NCBI GenBank assembly: GCA_022563195.1
Contig: JADFNV010000021.1
Location: forward strand, 1 to 53,744
Length of the DNA stretch: 53,744 bases
Source of the DNA: Pseudomonadota bacterium
GTDB taxonomy: Bacteria; Pseudomonadota; Gammaproteobacteria; Steroidobacterales; Woeseiaceae
Direction of reading: 5' to 3'
Shown: positions 45,632-53,744 of the stretch, in pieces
Position numbering within the stretch: position 1 is the stretch's first letter
Layout: every line of letters begins with the position of its first letter
Notes under the pieces: model-generated
The model's database searches: none
Told to the model about the DNA's origin: nothing
Seen by the model: the letters and a program-made list of their open reading frames with translations, nothing else
Program-made: the position numbers and the translations under genes

Positions 45632-46768
45632 TCAAGGCAATCCAAATATCCTGGGTGCCGGCAGCAAGCTGCCGTCCGGATTGAACACAATGCCGGGCGT
45701 CGTGAAATCCCGGATACTCAGGCTGCGTATCAGGTTCAGGGCACCGTCTTCTTCATCAATGGACGGTCCGTCCGGGCGCAATTGAGTCGTGGAGTAAATT
45801 TTCCCTTCGAGGAAGTTGCCCTCGCCATCGAGCGTTGCAACCAGGACAGGAGCAATGCCCTTGATGCCCTCGACACTGATGCCGTAGTACGTCGCAAAAT
45901 TTCCAAGGCTGTATGCGATCAGCCGGTTCCGGTATCGCTCCATTGCTCTGACGACATGCGGACCGTGACCGACCACCAGGTCGGCACCCGCGTCGACCAT
46001 CATCCTGGCAAACCTGACGACGTCACCGCGCGGTTCGCCAAAGTATTCCTCCTCCGCAAAAGGAAGCCGTGTGACATTCTGTCCCTCGGCGCCACCATGA
46101 AACGAAACAACGACGATGTCGTGATGTTTGGCATGGTCGGCAACAATTTCTGCCGCCAGACTATAATCAAGCATCAAGTTTGAATTCCTGGTTACCGCGA
46201 ACGCGAGCAGCGCGACGTCCAATTCGTTGACGGTGAACAATGCGAAGTCACCTTCAAGTCCGGAGTGATGTATACCGGCTGCGGCAAGGGTTTCCATGCT
46301 GGCGAGGCGTCCCTCCTCGCCAAAATCTCTTGCGTGGTTGTTTGCAAGGCTGAGTACATCGAAGCCTGCGTTGACGAAGTGCTGCACATAGCGCGATGGT
46401 GAACGAAACAGGTAACAGGCATTCGGGTTGCTGCACTTCTTGCCCGCTTCACCATCGTCCAGCAGCACTCCTTCGAGGTTACCGAACGTAAGGTCGGCCG
46501 CGGAAAGAATCGGTGTAATGTCCGCCAGGAAACTGACGCCGTCGTCATCGGGCAAATGATTCTCCGGGTAATCTGTACCCAGCATCATGTCGCCAACGGC
46601 GGCGATAATAATGCGCTTCGATTTGAGATCTCTTGCGGGCTCTGCAGCAGGCGGTAGTGCCTCCACCTGCGGAGGCGGACCTGGTGCCGGCGGTGGTTCT
46701 TCGGTTACCGGTTGCGTTACGCAGCCGGTGACACACAAGAAAATCCAGAGGCAGGAACTCCTAGTCAC
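45632..46768 (-). CDS. CapA-family lipoprotein (metallophosphatase-like)
   Basis: 378 residues. It begins with a lipobox (LCVTGC, Cys16), then a Pro-rich linker (TEEPPPAPGPPPQVEALPP) and a CapA/PgsA fold: IIAAVGDMMLGTDY, FGNLEGVLLDD, LSLANNHARDFGEEG, VVSFHGGAEG, VVGHGPHVVRAMERYRNRL and IAYSLGNFATYYG. These Asp/His/Asn clusters are the metal ligands of the metallophosphatase-like family linked to poly-gamma-glutamate capsule synthesis. No other capsule genes are nearby, so the role is unknown. The start is GTG at 46768 and overlaps the SPOR gene by 8 nt. Confidence 0.9.
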   Translation of the reverse strand: MTRSSCLWIFLCVTGCVTQPVTEEPPPAPGPPPQVEALPPAAEPARDLKSKRIIIAAVGDMMLGTDYPENHLPDDDGVSFLADITPILSAADLTFGNLEGVLLDDGEAGKKCSNPNACYLFRSPSRYVQHFVNAGFDVLSLANNHARDFGEEGRLASMETLAAAGIHHSGLEGDFALFTVNELDVALLAFAVTRNSNLMLDYSLAAEIVADHAKHHDIVVVSFHGGAEGQNVTRLPFAEEEYFGEPRGDVVRFARMMVDAGADLVVGHGPHVVRAMERYRNRLIAYSLGNFATYYGISVEGIKGIAPVLVATLDGEGNFLEGKIYSTTQLRPDGPSIDEEDGALNLIRSLSIRDFTTPGIVFNPDGSLLPAPRIFGLP

Positions 46769-47336
46769 CCAGGCGGATTCTCAGAACGTCTATCTTTGCC
46801 TGACGCAGGCGGCTGCGTAGCGCGTTGAGTTCATCGAGGTCGCGTGTTGGCCCGATGCGAACGCGGTGATAGGTTTTGTCGTCAATGGTCACGCGCTGGA
46901 TCCGCGACTCGATACCCTGCAACGCCAACTGCGCCCTGCGGCGATCGGCGTCGACGTATTGGGTAAAGGACCCTGCCTGCAACACGTAGATGCCCGGCCT
47001 TTCGATGGCCTTCGGTTCCCTGTCCCGGCTGACATCGGGCTCCTGTTCAGGGATGATCACCTCGAAATTCGGCAACATGTTATAAAAGTCGAAGCGTCTC
47101 TCGGGCGGCTCTTCCGCTGATGCCGTCGCTGATTCATCGTTGTAATCGATTGCGCTGGCGAGGCTGGCTGGCACAGGCAGAGGCTCCCGGACAGCGGCCC
47201 CTGGGCCGCGATCTTTCATGAAAATGGCCAGGGCAACCGACAGGCCGACTCCGAGTCCGAACAACATCCACACCCAACCCGGATACTCATGCTGCTGCCT
47301 TTTCTTCGTGCTGCGTTTTCGCTTTCGTCTGGTCAT
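46761..47336 (-). CDS. SPOR-domain, FtsN-like membrane protein
   Basis: 191 residues: a basic cytoplasmic tail (MTRRKRKRSTKKRQQHEYPG), one membrane helix (VWMLFGLGVGLSVALAIFM), a periplasmic linker, and a C-terminal SPOR domain (residues ~115–190; IYVLQAGSFTQYVDADRRRA, HRVRIGPTRDLDELNALRSR) that binds denuded glycan at the septum. FtsN, which activates division, has this layout and is often encoded next to argS and priA. The short linker makes FtsN function likely but not certain. Confidence 0.88.
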   Translation of the reverse strand: MTRRKRKRSTKKRQQHEYPGWVWMLFGLGVGLSVALAIFMKDRGPGAAVREPLPVPASLASAIDYNDESATASAEEPPERRFDFYNMLPNFEVIIPEQEPDVSRDREPKAIERPGIYVLQAGSFTQYVDADRRRAQLALQGIESRIQRVTIDDKTYHRVRIGPTRDLDELNALRSRLRQAKIDVLRIRLGD

Positions 47337-47342
47337 GGAAAT

Positions 47343-49094
47343 CTACATTGAATCCGGTGCGGAGACTCCTATTATTTCCAGGCCGCTGGCGATCACGGCA
47401 CGCGTTGCAGTGATCAACGCAAGCCTCGCATTGCGCAGTGCATCATCGTCGACGATGAATGTGTGTGCGTTGTAGTAAGTATGAAATTCATTGGCGAGAT
47501 CCCGCAGATAGTGCACGAGGTGCTGTGGCGCACGATTGTTAGCGGCCAGCTCGATCACTTCCGGGAAACGGCTCAGTGTCGTCATTAACGATTTCTCGTG
47601 AATCTGTCCAAGCAATGCCAGGTTGGCGATGCCTGCGGCCTGATCGTATTGCAGCGACTTGTCCTGCAGTTGCCTGAATACACTTGCTACGCGTGCGTGT
47701 GCATATTGAATGTAATAAACAGGGTTGTCGTTCGATCGGCTTTTCGCGAGCTCCAGGTCGAAGTCGAGATGCTGATCATTCGACCGCATCACGTAAAAGA
47801 ATCTTGCGGCATCGTTGCCGACCTCTTCACGCAGCTGACGCAAGGTGACGAACTCGCCCGATCGTGTCGACATGGGTTGTTTTTCGCCGGCCCGGTACAG
47901 GCTGACAAACTGTATTAGTTCAACTTCGAGGCTGTCGCCGCCGTGCCCCATCGCCTCGAGGCCGGCCCGGATTCTTGCCTGGTAACCGTGATGATCTGAG
48001 CCCAGGATATCCAGTAAGTGATCGTAGCCGCGTTTGCGTTTATCGTTGTGATAAGCAATGTCGGATGCAAAGTAAGTCGTCTTGCCGTTTTCGCGGACGA
48101 CAACGCGGTCTTTCTCATCGCCGTAGTCAGTCGCCCGGAACCAGGTCGCACCGTCTTTCTCGTACAGCATGTTGCGCTCTTTGAGAATGATGAGGGCATT
48201 ATCGATGAGATTATCGTCAGTCAGGCTTTGTTCGAAGAACCAGCGATCGAAAGTTACGCCGAATCCAGCCAGGTCATCCTCGATGTCTGAAAGAATCGAG
48301 TCGAGCGACTGTTTGCGGATTCGTTGGAAATGATGAATGCCGAGAAGTTGGTGCGCCTTTTCGATTAGTGCGCCAATATATTCTTCCTTGTCGCCCTGCG
48401 GAGCATCAGCTGGCAGACCGCTCAAAATTTCCTCGGCAGCAAGCTCAGGCATGCCGCTGATATTCAGGCTTGCCGCGATATCCCGGATGTAATCACCCTT
48501 GTATCCCGCTTCAGGGAAACTGATCGTTACCCCGCTCTGCTCGAGCAAGCGCAACCAGATGCTGACGCCGAGAATATCCATCTGCCGTCCAGCGTCATTG
48601 ACGTAGTACTCGCGATCGACCCTAAAGCCTGCCGCCTCGAGCAAATTACCGAGGGTGGCGCCATACGCTGCGTGGCGTCCATGTCCGACATGCAACGGGC
48701 CGGTTGGATTTGCCGAAACAAACTCAAGCAGAATTTTTGGCTCCGGCCGGATTTCCTGGTGGCCGTAACACTTTCCCTGATGCAGGATACTCGCCAGTTC
48801 GTGGTGCAAAGCTTTGTTACTTACATGGAAGTTGATAAAACCGGGTCCGGCAATTTCGACCTTGTCGACAAGCTCACTCTCCGGCATCTTATCTATGATC
48901 GCTGACGCAACATCGCGCGGTTTCCTGCCTAGCGATTTCGCGAGGCGCATCGCGATGTTGGTCGTGAATTCGCCGTGCCGCGCGTCGCGGGTCCGTTCGA
49001 CGGTCGTACTGATCGAAGAAATCTCCGGCGCCTCGGCGAGGTCGGGCAAGCTGTTGATGGCTTGCTCTACGAGTTTTGCAATGTTGCTTTTCAA
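47343..49094 (-). CDS. argS: Arginyl-tRNA synthetase
   Basis: A 583-residue class I synthetase. Landmarks: VSANPTGPLHVGHGRHAAYG (HIGH motif), YVNDAGRQMDILGVS, MSTRSGEFVTLRQL (KMSKS equivalent, divergent as in most ArgS) and a DALR anticodon-binding domain with YAHARVASVFRQL. The start codon is TTG at 49094. The SPOR gene follows after 6 nt, so the two are co-transcribed. Confidence 0.97.
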   Translation of the reverse strand: MKSNIAKLVEQAINSLPDLAEAPEISSISTTVERTRDARHGEFTTNIAMRLAKSLGRKPRDVASAIIDKMPESELVDKVEIAGPGFINFHVSNKALHHELASILHQGKCYGHQEIRPEPKILLEFVSANPTGPLHVGHGRHAAYGATLGNLLEAAGFRVDREYYVNDAGRQMDILGVSIWLRLLEQSGVTISFPEAGYKGDYIRDIAASLNISGMPELAAEEILSGLPADAPQGDKEEYIGALIEKAHQLLGIHHFQRIRKQSLDSILSDIEDDLAGFGVTFDRWFFEQSLTDDNLIDNALIILKERNMLYEKDGATWFRATDYGDEKDRVVVRENGKTTYFASDIAYHNDKRKRGYDHLLDILGSDHHGYQARIRAGLEAMGHGGDSLEVELIQFVSLYRAGEKQPMSTRSGEFVTLRQLREEVGNDAARFFYVMRSNDQHLDFDLELAKSRSNDNPVYYIQYAHARVASVFRQLQDKSLQYDQAAGIANLALLGQIHEKSLMTTLSRFPEVIELAANNRAPQHLVHYLRDLANEFHTYYNAHTFIVDDDALRNARLALITATRAVIASGLEIIGVSAPDSM

Positions 49095-49134
49095 TTGAGA
49101 TCCAGGGAAATGTATGGATTTCAGGCGATGATTC

Positions 49135-49160
49135 GTAGGAGCTCGCCCTAGCGAGCGATT
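49135..49160. repeat. Dispersed palindromic repeat between priA and argS
   Basis: GTAGGAGCTCGCCCTAGCGA + GCGATT. It is closest to the copy at 31800–31824, with one change in the loop. It lies 12 nt after the priA stop and probably acts as its terminator. Confidence 0.85.
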
Positions 49161-49171
49161 CTAACGATAGA

Positions 49172-51376
49172 TCAGAAAAGCTCAATCGGATCGACGTCGA
49201 TCGACCATCTGACCCGCCGGGCAGAGGTACTGCCCTCGAGTGCGGCGCGGACGTGGCTGAGCATGTCATGCAATGACCGGCGCTGTCGGCTCTGTAACAA
49301 AAGTTGCGCACGATAACGTCCGGCTCTGCGTTCCATCGGTGCGCTGACAGGCCCGAGGATCCTGACATCCCCCATCTTCATGTCCTCTGCGATCTTCCTG
49401 GCAGACTCGAGGAAAGCGTGAGTATCCTCCCGCCGGGCTGCCGACGCCCGCAGCAGTGCGAGCCTGGAAAACGGTGGCCATGCAGCCTTTTCTCTCTCCG
49501 CCAGCGCAACGGTGGCAACTCGCTCATAGCCGCCGCTGAACAATTCGGACCAGAACGGATGATGCGCGAAGGCGGTCTGAATGAGGACCTGACCCTGGCG
49601 TGCTTCTCTGCCGGAACGGCCGGCGACCTGTATCAAACTCTGCGCGAGCCGCTCGCTGCCGCGGAAGTCGGTGCTGAAAAGTCCCTGGTCTGCATTGATG
49701 ATGACCACCAGTGTCAGGTTTGGAAAGTGATGCCCTTTCGACAGCATCTGCGTGCCCACAAGGATCTTCGTCTTGCCGGTGGTGGCCTCCGCGAGCGCTT
49801 TTTTCATCGTGCCCCTGAGCCTGGTGGTGTCGCTGTCGATGCGCGTGATCGTGTCTTCTGGAAACTGCGCACGCAGTGAATCTTCCAGCCGTTCGGTTCC
49901 CTGTCCGAGCGGTTTGCACGAACTTCCGCAGTCGGGGCACTTGCTGTCAATCGCCCGGCTGGCGCCACAGTGATGGCACATCAGCTTGTTTCTGTTCGCG
50001 TGCACCGTCATGCGGGCATCGCAGCGACTGCAGTCTGCGATTTTTCCGCAACCCGTGCAGATCAACGTTGGAGCGAATCCGCGTCGATTGAGAAAAACAA
50101 GGACCTGCCCACCCTGGCCGATGTTCTCGGCGATCGCAGAAATGACCGGCGCGCTCAGGCCATCGCCAGCCTGATGTTTGGTCAGGTCGACGAGGCGCAG
50201 CAATGGCGGTACTGCCCTGCCTGCACGTGATGGCAACTTGAGGTGCTGATACGCATCTTCCCGGCATCGCTGCAGTGACTCCAAAGACGGTGTTGCCGAA
50301 CCCAGCACAACGGGGATGTCGTGCTTTTTGCCCCTTACGATTGCCAGGTCACGCGCGGAGTAGCGCAAGCCTTCCTGTTGTTTCAGTGAGCCGTCGTGCT
50401 CTTCGTCGACGATAATCAAGCCCGGCGTTTTCATCGGCACGAAAACGGCAGACCGGGTACCAAGGATGAGCTGTGCTGATCCACGGTGCGCCGCGCGCCA
50501 GCCGGCAAGTCGTGCCGTACTGCTAAGCGCCGAATGCAGCAGGACCGGCTCGAGTCCCAGGCGCGTCCTGAATCTTTCGACGAGCTGCGGTGTCAGGCCA
50601 ATCTCGGGAACCAGCACAAGAACCTGGCGGCCGGCATCGATCATGTCGCGAATCAAATGCAGGTAGATTTCCGTTTTGCCGCTGCCGGTGACGCCGTCAA
50701 TCAAACTTACCCTGAACCCGGGTCGTGACCGGATGGCCTGCAGAGCTGCTGCCTGATCCCGGTTCAATTGCGGTCCATCGGTCTGCTCGACATTCGCGCA
50801 GGTATTCGGCTGGTCGCTGTCTTCAGAAGAAACGAATTCCTCGATCAGCGATTTGTCGGCAAGATTTTTCTTCAGGCGCCGCCAGCCCGGCATAACTTCA
50901 TCGAGTTCAGCAAAACTGATCGAGTCTGCATTCCTGATAATCGTGAGCAGCGCCCCCTGGCGTGGTGCACGTTTGCGGATCATGTTCAGATCGGCCGCCG
51001 CGCCCTCTGCAGTTGCCGATATTTTCCTGACCAGCGATTCAAGCGGTTTGCCTTGCCGCAACAACGCAGGCAGTGCCGCGGCCACCACCTCGCCAATCGG
51101 GTGGTGGTAGTAGTCACTCGTGAAGCTGACAAGCCAGCGGTCGGCCTCATTGAGTAACGGTTTGTCGTCGAGAACGGCTGTAGCCTTTCTGAGCTTCGAA
51201 ATTGGCACCTCGCTGTGCGGAACCAGCTCCATCACCAGGCCGATCTGCCTCTGGCGCCCGAATGGCACCAGCACCCGGCATCCGGGCAATGGCTTGCCGT
51301 CATCCGGGGGCAGGTAGTCGAAGAGACGGGACAGTGGCGCATTGATTGCGACCCGGAGCACGCAACCGGTGTTCAC
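49172..51376 (-). CDS. priA: Primosomal replication restart helicase PriA
   Basis: 734 residues. An N-terminal 3'-end-binding domain (residues ~5–100) leads into an SF2 helicase: LIDGVTGSGKTEIYLHLI (Walker A), LIIVDEEHD (DEEH) and LGSATPSLESLQR (motif III). A zinc region of eight Cys follows: CTGCGKIADCSRCDAR and CHHCGASRAIDSKCPDCGSS. QVAGRSGREARQG is motif VI. It reloads the replisome at stalled forks. The start is GTG at 51376. Confidence 0.97.
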   Translation of the reverse strand: MNTGCVLRVAINAPLSRLFDYLPPDDGKPLPGCRVLVPFGRQRQIGLVMELVPHSEVPISKLRKATAVLDDKPLLNEADRWLVSFTSDYYHHPIGEVVAAALPALLRQGKPLESLVRKISATAEGAAADLNMIRKRAPRQGALLTIIRNADSISFAELDEVMPGWRRLKKNLADKSLIEEFVSSEDSDQPNTCANVEQTDGPQLNRDQAAALQAIRSRPGFRVSLIDGVTGSGKTEIYLHLIRDMIDAGRQVLVLVPEIGLTPQLVERFRTRLGLEPVLLHSALSSTARLAGWRAAHRGSAQLILGTRSAVFVPMKTPGLIIVDEEHDGSLKQQEGLRYSARDLAIVRGKKHDIPVVLGSATPSLESLQRCREDAYQHLKLPSRAGRAVPPLLRLVDLTKHQAGDGLSAPVISAIAENIGQGGQVLVFLNRRGFAPTLICTGCGKIADCSRCDARMTVHANRNKLMCHHCGASRAIDSKCPDCGSSCKPLGQGTERLEDSLRAQFPEDTITRIDSDTTRLRGTMKKALAEATTGKTKILVGTQMLSKGHHFPNLTLVVIINADQGLFSTDFRGSERLAQSLIQVAGRSGREARQGQVLIQTAFAHHPFWSELFSGGYERVATVALAEREKAAWPPFSRLALLRASAARREDTHAFLESARKIAEDMKMGDVRILGPVSAPMERRAGRYRAQLLLQSRQRRSLHDMLSHVRAALEGSTSARRVRWSIDVDPIELF

Positions 51377-51556
51377 AGCAGCATGGCCCCCACCGGGGGG
51401 ATGTCATTTTTGTTAATTAATATAATCACTTACAGAGTTTTCTGCGGCGCAGACGCCCCCTTGATGTTACATAATCGGGGAATATTGGAGCCTCAACCTG
51501 TCAACCATCGCCCTGGCCGGACGTTAAATAGTCATGATTCCCGGAAGGGAGTCAAG

Positions 51557-51616
51557 ATGAAAGGACTGAATAGGACGGATCTCTTGGTTTATTGGACAAG
51601 GATGAGCATCGTATGA
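51557..51616 (+). CDS. 19-residue leader ORF coupled to an ECF sigma gene
   Basis: A strong ribosome site (GGAAGGGAGTCAAG) precedes an ATG for MKGLNRTDLLVYWTRMSIV. Its TGA overlaps the sigma ATG as ATGA (51613–51616). The sigma gene has no ribosome site of its own, so translation of the leader should set translation of the sigma factor. No homologue is known to me. Confidence 0.5.
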   Translation: MKGLNRTDLLVYWTRMSIV

Positions 51617-52221
51617 ACGCCTGTGTCGCGAGTTTTGCGGTATCTTGCGAGTCGGGGTACCGAAGGGGAGTCAGTACGCTGCAGCGTGAACAGGAGCTCA
51701 ATCGATTTTTGGCGGAGGTCGAAAAGCGCGCGTTGCGAATCGCAGAGATTTCGGTCCGCGATCGTGATGAGGCACTCGATCTCGTGCAGGATGCGATGAT
51801 CAAACTGGCGCGGAAGTATGCCGATCGCAGCATCGACGAATGGACGCCGCTTTTTTATCGCATTCTGCAAAACAGGGTCCGCGACTGGCATCGCCGGCAG
51901 GCTGTACGCAATCGCGTGATGGTGTGGTTCGGACGTTCGGGCAACGAAGATAACGATTACGATGCCGTTGCCACGGCCCCGGATCCCAAAGGCCGCACCC
52001 CGGATGAGCAGCTGCAGTCGCACGAGGCAATGCAAGGCCTCGAAGTTGCGCTCTGCGAATTACCTGCCCGCCAGAGAGAGGCGTTCATGCTGCGGACGTT
52101 CGAGGGTCTGGACGTCGCCGGCACCGCCACTGCGATGGGGTGCAGCGAGGGCAGCGTCAAAACACATTACTTTCGGGCAGTGCATTCACTGCGCGAGTCG
52201 TTGGGAGAGCATTGGCAATGA
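51613..52221 (+). CDS. ECF-type RNA polymerase sigma factor
   Basis: 202 residues. Region 2 is at ~45–100 (ISVRDRDEALDLVQDAMIKL, WTPLFYRILQNRVRDWHRRQ) and region 4 at ~145–195 (LCELPARQREAFMLRTFEGL, GCSEGSVKTHYFRAVHSLRE). This subfamily is usually followed by DUF3619 and DUF3106 genes, as here. The start at 51613 was chosen for its ATGA overlap with the leader ORF; the homology begins ~30 residues later. The next gene starts at the stop codon (ATGA). Confidence 0.9.
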   Translation: MNACVASFAVSCESGYRRGVSTLQREQELNRFLAEVEKRALRIAEISVRDRDEALDLVQDAMIKLARKYADRSIDEWTPLFYRILQNRVRDWHRRQAVRNRVMVWFGRSGNEDNDYDAVATAPDPKGRTPDEQLQSHEAMQGLEVALCELPARQREAFMLRTFEGLDVAGTATAMGCSEGSVKTHYFRAVHSLRESLGEHWQ

Positions 52222-52610
52222 AAGAACGGAAAGACATGACGGCCGACAGCACATTCGCCGGCGAGGCGAAGCAGCTTTTTGACGAGTCCGTTGAGGGTCT
52301 CGACGGGCAAACCCGTTCGCGCCTGAACCATGGGCGCCAGGCGGCACTGGAAGAGCTCGAGACCGGCAGACCCGCCTGGGTGCAATGGGCGCCAGCAGCG
52401 GGCTTAGCCGCCGCAGCAATATTCGCCGTGGTGCTGTGGACCGGCAATCAACCGGTTGACCAACTGACGCCTGAGGCGTCAGTCGCCGATTTCGAGATCC
52501 TGCTCACACAGGACAGCTTCGAGATGCTGGAAGATCTGGAGTTCTATAGCTGGATCGACCTCGATGAAGATGCAGACGAATCTCTGCAGCCGGAAGAAAA
52601 TGTCGGCTGA
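52218..52610 (+). CDS. DUF3619-like membrane protein, probable anti-sigma factor
   Basis: 130 residues: a cytoplasmic N-terminus (FAGEAKQLFDESVEGLDGQT, RSRLNHGRQAALEELET), one helix (WAPAAGLAAAAIFAVVLWTG) and an acidic periplasmic tail (VADFEILLTQDSFEMLEDLE; DLDEDADESLQPEENVG). The family is the standard partner of this sigma type and probably sequesters it at the membrane. No zinc motif is present. It overlaps the sigma gene by 4 nt and the next gene by 11 nt. Confidence 0.8.
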   Translation: MKERKDMTADSTFAGEAKQLFDESVEGLDGQTRSRLNHGRQAALEELETGRPAWVQWAPAAGLAAAAIFAVVLWTGNQPVDQLTPEASVADFEILLTQDSFEMLEDLEFYSWIDLDEDADESLQPEENVG

Positions 52611-52863
52611 GAAGTGGCAACCTGAAGCAGCGTTCAAAGTCGCAGTACTTTGGGGGCTCTTTGCTTGCAGCGGCGTAGTCGCCGCGGATGATGAAGTCAT
52701 GCCCGATATGGAGTTCCTGGAATACCTCGGGCTTTGGGAGGAATCGGATGAAGATTGGGTACTGTTGGCCGCCGAAGCGGTTGAGCAGGTTGCATCCGAA
52801 AACCAGCGGACCGATCCCGCGTCGAAAGAGCAAGAATCGGTGGAGACTGACGATGAAAGCTAA
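52600..52863 (+). CDS. Small exported acidic protein in the sigma cassette
   Basis: 87 residues from the ATG at 52600. A signal peptide (FKVAVLWGLFACSGVVAA) is followed by an acidic stretch: DDEVMPDMEFLEYLGLWEES and then DEDWVLLAAEAVEQ. MEFLEYLG.WEE is a recurrent signature in this cassette as I recall it; no function is assigned. It overlaps both neighbours (11 nt each), so all four genes form a tightly coupled unit. Confidence 0.75.
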   Translation: MSAEKWQPEAAFKVAVLWGLFACSGVVAADDEVMPDMEFLEYLGLWEESDEDWVLLAAEAVEQVASENQRTDPASKEQESVETDDES

Positions 52864-53344
52864 AGTTTTGCTTCCGGCTATTGCGACAGCGCTGCTAATA
52901 AGCAGCGTTGCGGCGGCGCAGGATGACGAAGTCAACTGGAGCAGCCTGACCGAACAGCAACAGCAGGTGCTTAATCCCTATGCCGAGAACTGGGACTCGC
53001 TGCCAGGCGAACGCCGCGCACGGCTTGCGGAGGGCGCGCGACGCTGGTCGGAGATGGATGCAGAAGATCGGACAGCCGCCAGGGAGCGATTCCAGGACTG
53101 GCAAAGCCTTACGGATGATCAGCGCGCCGCGATCCGCGATCGTTACAACCAGTTCCAGCGCCTGACGCCGAGAGAGAAAGCAAGAATCCGCAGCAATTTT
53201 CGGCACTTTCGTGATCTGCCTGCAGACCGCAGACAACAATTAAGAGACCGGTTTCGCAACATGACGCCGGACCAGCGACAGAAAGTCAGGGATCGCCTGC
53301 GCCAGCATAGGGTGAGGCCGAGGCCGTCGGATCGACCGCATTAA
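52853..53344 (+). CDS. Exported DUF3106 protein (Arg-rich helical repeats)
   Basis: 163 residues: a signal peptide (KVLLPAIATALLISSVAAA), then repeated units of ~13–20 residues with the pattern W..L....R..L....R.W..M, namely NPYAENWDSLPGERRARLAE, ARRWSEMDAEDRTAARERFQ, DWQSLTDDQRAAIRDRYNQF and further L-T/P-xx-R repeats, ending in a basic tail (RQHRVRPRPSDRPH). This matches DUF3106. The architecture resembles Zn/Cu-responsive CpxP/Spy-like helical chaperones in general layout; that comparison is only an inference. Confidence 0.85.
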   Translation: MKAKVLLPAIATALLISSVAAAQDDEVNWSSLTEQQQQVLNPYAENWDSLPGERRARLAEGARRWSEMDAEDRTAARERFQDWQSLTDDQRAAIRDRYNQFQRLTPREKARIRSNFRHFRDLPADRRQQLRDRFRNMTPDQRQKVRDRLRQHRVRPRPSDRPH

Positions 53345-53351
53345 AAAATCC

Positions 53352-53479
53352 GTAGCAGCCCGCTGGGGCGGGTGATCTTCATTCAACTTCGGTGGTTGAT
53401 TCACCCTTTGCAAACATTGAGCGGCATGTTTGTAAAACATGCCGCTCAATGTTTGTCGCCCGGTGGGCCGGGCTCCTAC
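53352..53479. repeat. Composite repeat cluster with a perfect 21-bp palindrome
   Basis: A degenerate GCCCGC-type copy (53352–53376) and another (53456–53479, GTCGCCCGGTGGGCCGGGCT + CCTAC) flank 80 bp. Within it, CAAACATTGAGCGGCATGTT + T (53411–53431) and its exact complement (53435–53455) surround GTA. It lies between the convergent DUF3106 and pntB genes. Confidence 0.85.
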
Positions 53480-53488
53480 GTACCCTTG

Positions 53489-53744
53489 CTACAACGCTTT
53501 AATTTCGTTGATCAACTCGCTGGCCATCGCCTGGCCGTCGCCGTACAACATCCGCGTATGATCGAGGAAGAACAATGCATTCTCGATGCCTGAGAAACCG
53601 GTGCCCTGCCCACGCTTGATGACGACGACGTTTTTCGCGTAATCCGCGTTCAGGATTGGCATGCCGTAGATCGGGCTGGACGGTTCGCTGCGCGCAGCCG
53701 GGTTGACGACGTCATTCGCACCGATGATCAGCGCAACATCCGCC
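53489..53744 (-). CDS. pntB: NAD(P) transhydrogenase beta subunit, C-terminal part
   Basis: The last 84 codons of PntB, the NADP(H)-binding domain III of the proton-pumping transhydrogenase. It reads ADVALIIGANDVVNPAARSE, then SPIYGMPILNADYAKNVVVI-KRGQGTGFSGIENALFF, and L-DHTRMLYGDGQAMASELI before the stop. GANDVVNPAA and MLYGDGQ are diagnostic NADP contacts. The 5' part lies beyond the window end. Confidence 0.93.
   Translation of the reverse strand, partial: ADVALIIGANDVVNPAARSEPSSPIYGMPILNADYAKNVVVIKRGQGTGFSGIENALFFLDHTRMLYGDGQAMASELINEIKAL

Overview
The window looks like chromosome from a free-living gammaproteobacterium. I cannot name the species. The evidence is gene order: lysM lipoprotein–dprA–smg–topA–tsaC–hemF on one strand and def–fmt–rsmB–DUF4390–ntrY–ntrX divergently on the other, priA/argS/SPOR adjacency, and aroE–hemB. 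Aerobic HemF, glutathione reductase and the end of pntB suggest an aerobe. An AGCS symporter, a secreted subtilase and a multiheme cytochrome suggest a scavenging, redox-flexible life. There is no rRNA, tRNA, CRISPR array or phage.

Layout. 1–2250: accessory DNA with a hipBA toxin–antitoxin module (hipA cut by the window edge), its operator array, and a compact higBA module. 2251–6003: a SEC-C protein, a long-type ribosome hibernation factor, a CBS protein and a divergent PRPP synthetase. 6121–7974: a complete-looking group II intron lying between two dispersed palindromic repeats. 8012–15413: HD hydrolase, xth, prlC, gor, aroE, hemB. 15533–17582: ECF sigma factor, zinc-type anti-sigma factor, a 5' hairpin and a secreted cysteine-repeat protein of bufferin (HvfA) type with no modification enzyme beside it. 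17779–22833: tag, a decayed toxin–antitoxin pair, a heptaheme TPR cytochrome, a gene remnant, a DapA-like aldolase and a small membrane protein. 22871–26053: a large secreted subtilase. 26211–33195: hemF to lysM. 33421–40436: def to ntrX. 40494–49094: SDR, AGCS, DUF819, serine hydrolase, CapA-like lipoprotein, SPOR protein, argS. 49172–51376: priA. 51557–53344: a second ECF sigma cassette starting with a tiny coupled leader ORF and ending with a DUF3106 protein. 53489–end: 3' end of pntB.

Two threads run through the window. The first is a family of short GC-rich palindromes (core GTAGGAGC...GCGAT, in a 'GCCCGC' and a 'GGC..GCCGCG' flavour) that dot the intergenic spaces, pair up as inverted repeats, flank the intron, supply the hemF stop codon, sit directly before a shortened dprA, and have entered topA in frame. 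The second is a pair of sigma/anti-sigma cassettes that each feed small exported proteins of unclear role. The cysteine-repeat cassette is the best candidate for an undescribed system: it looks like metal or redox-stress buffering, with sensing (zinc-type anti-sigma), output (a 15-cysteine secreted protein) and a structured leader, but without the usual MNIO/DUF692 maturation genes.
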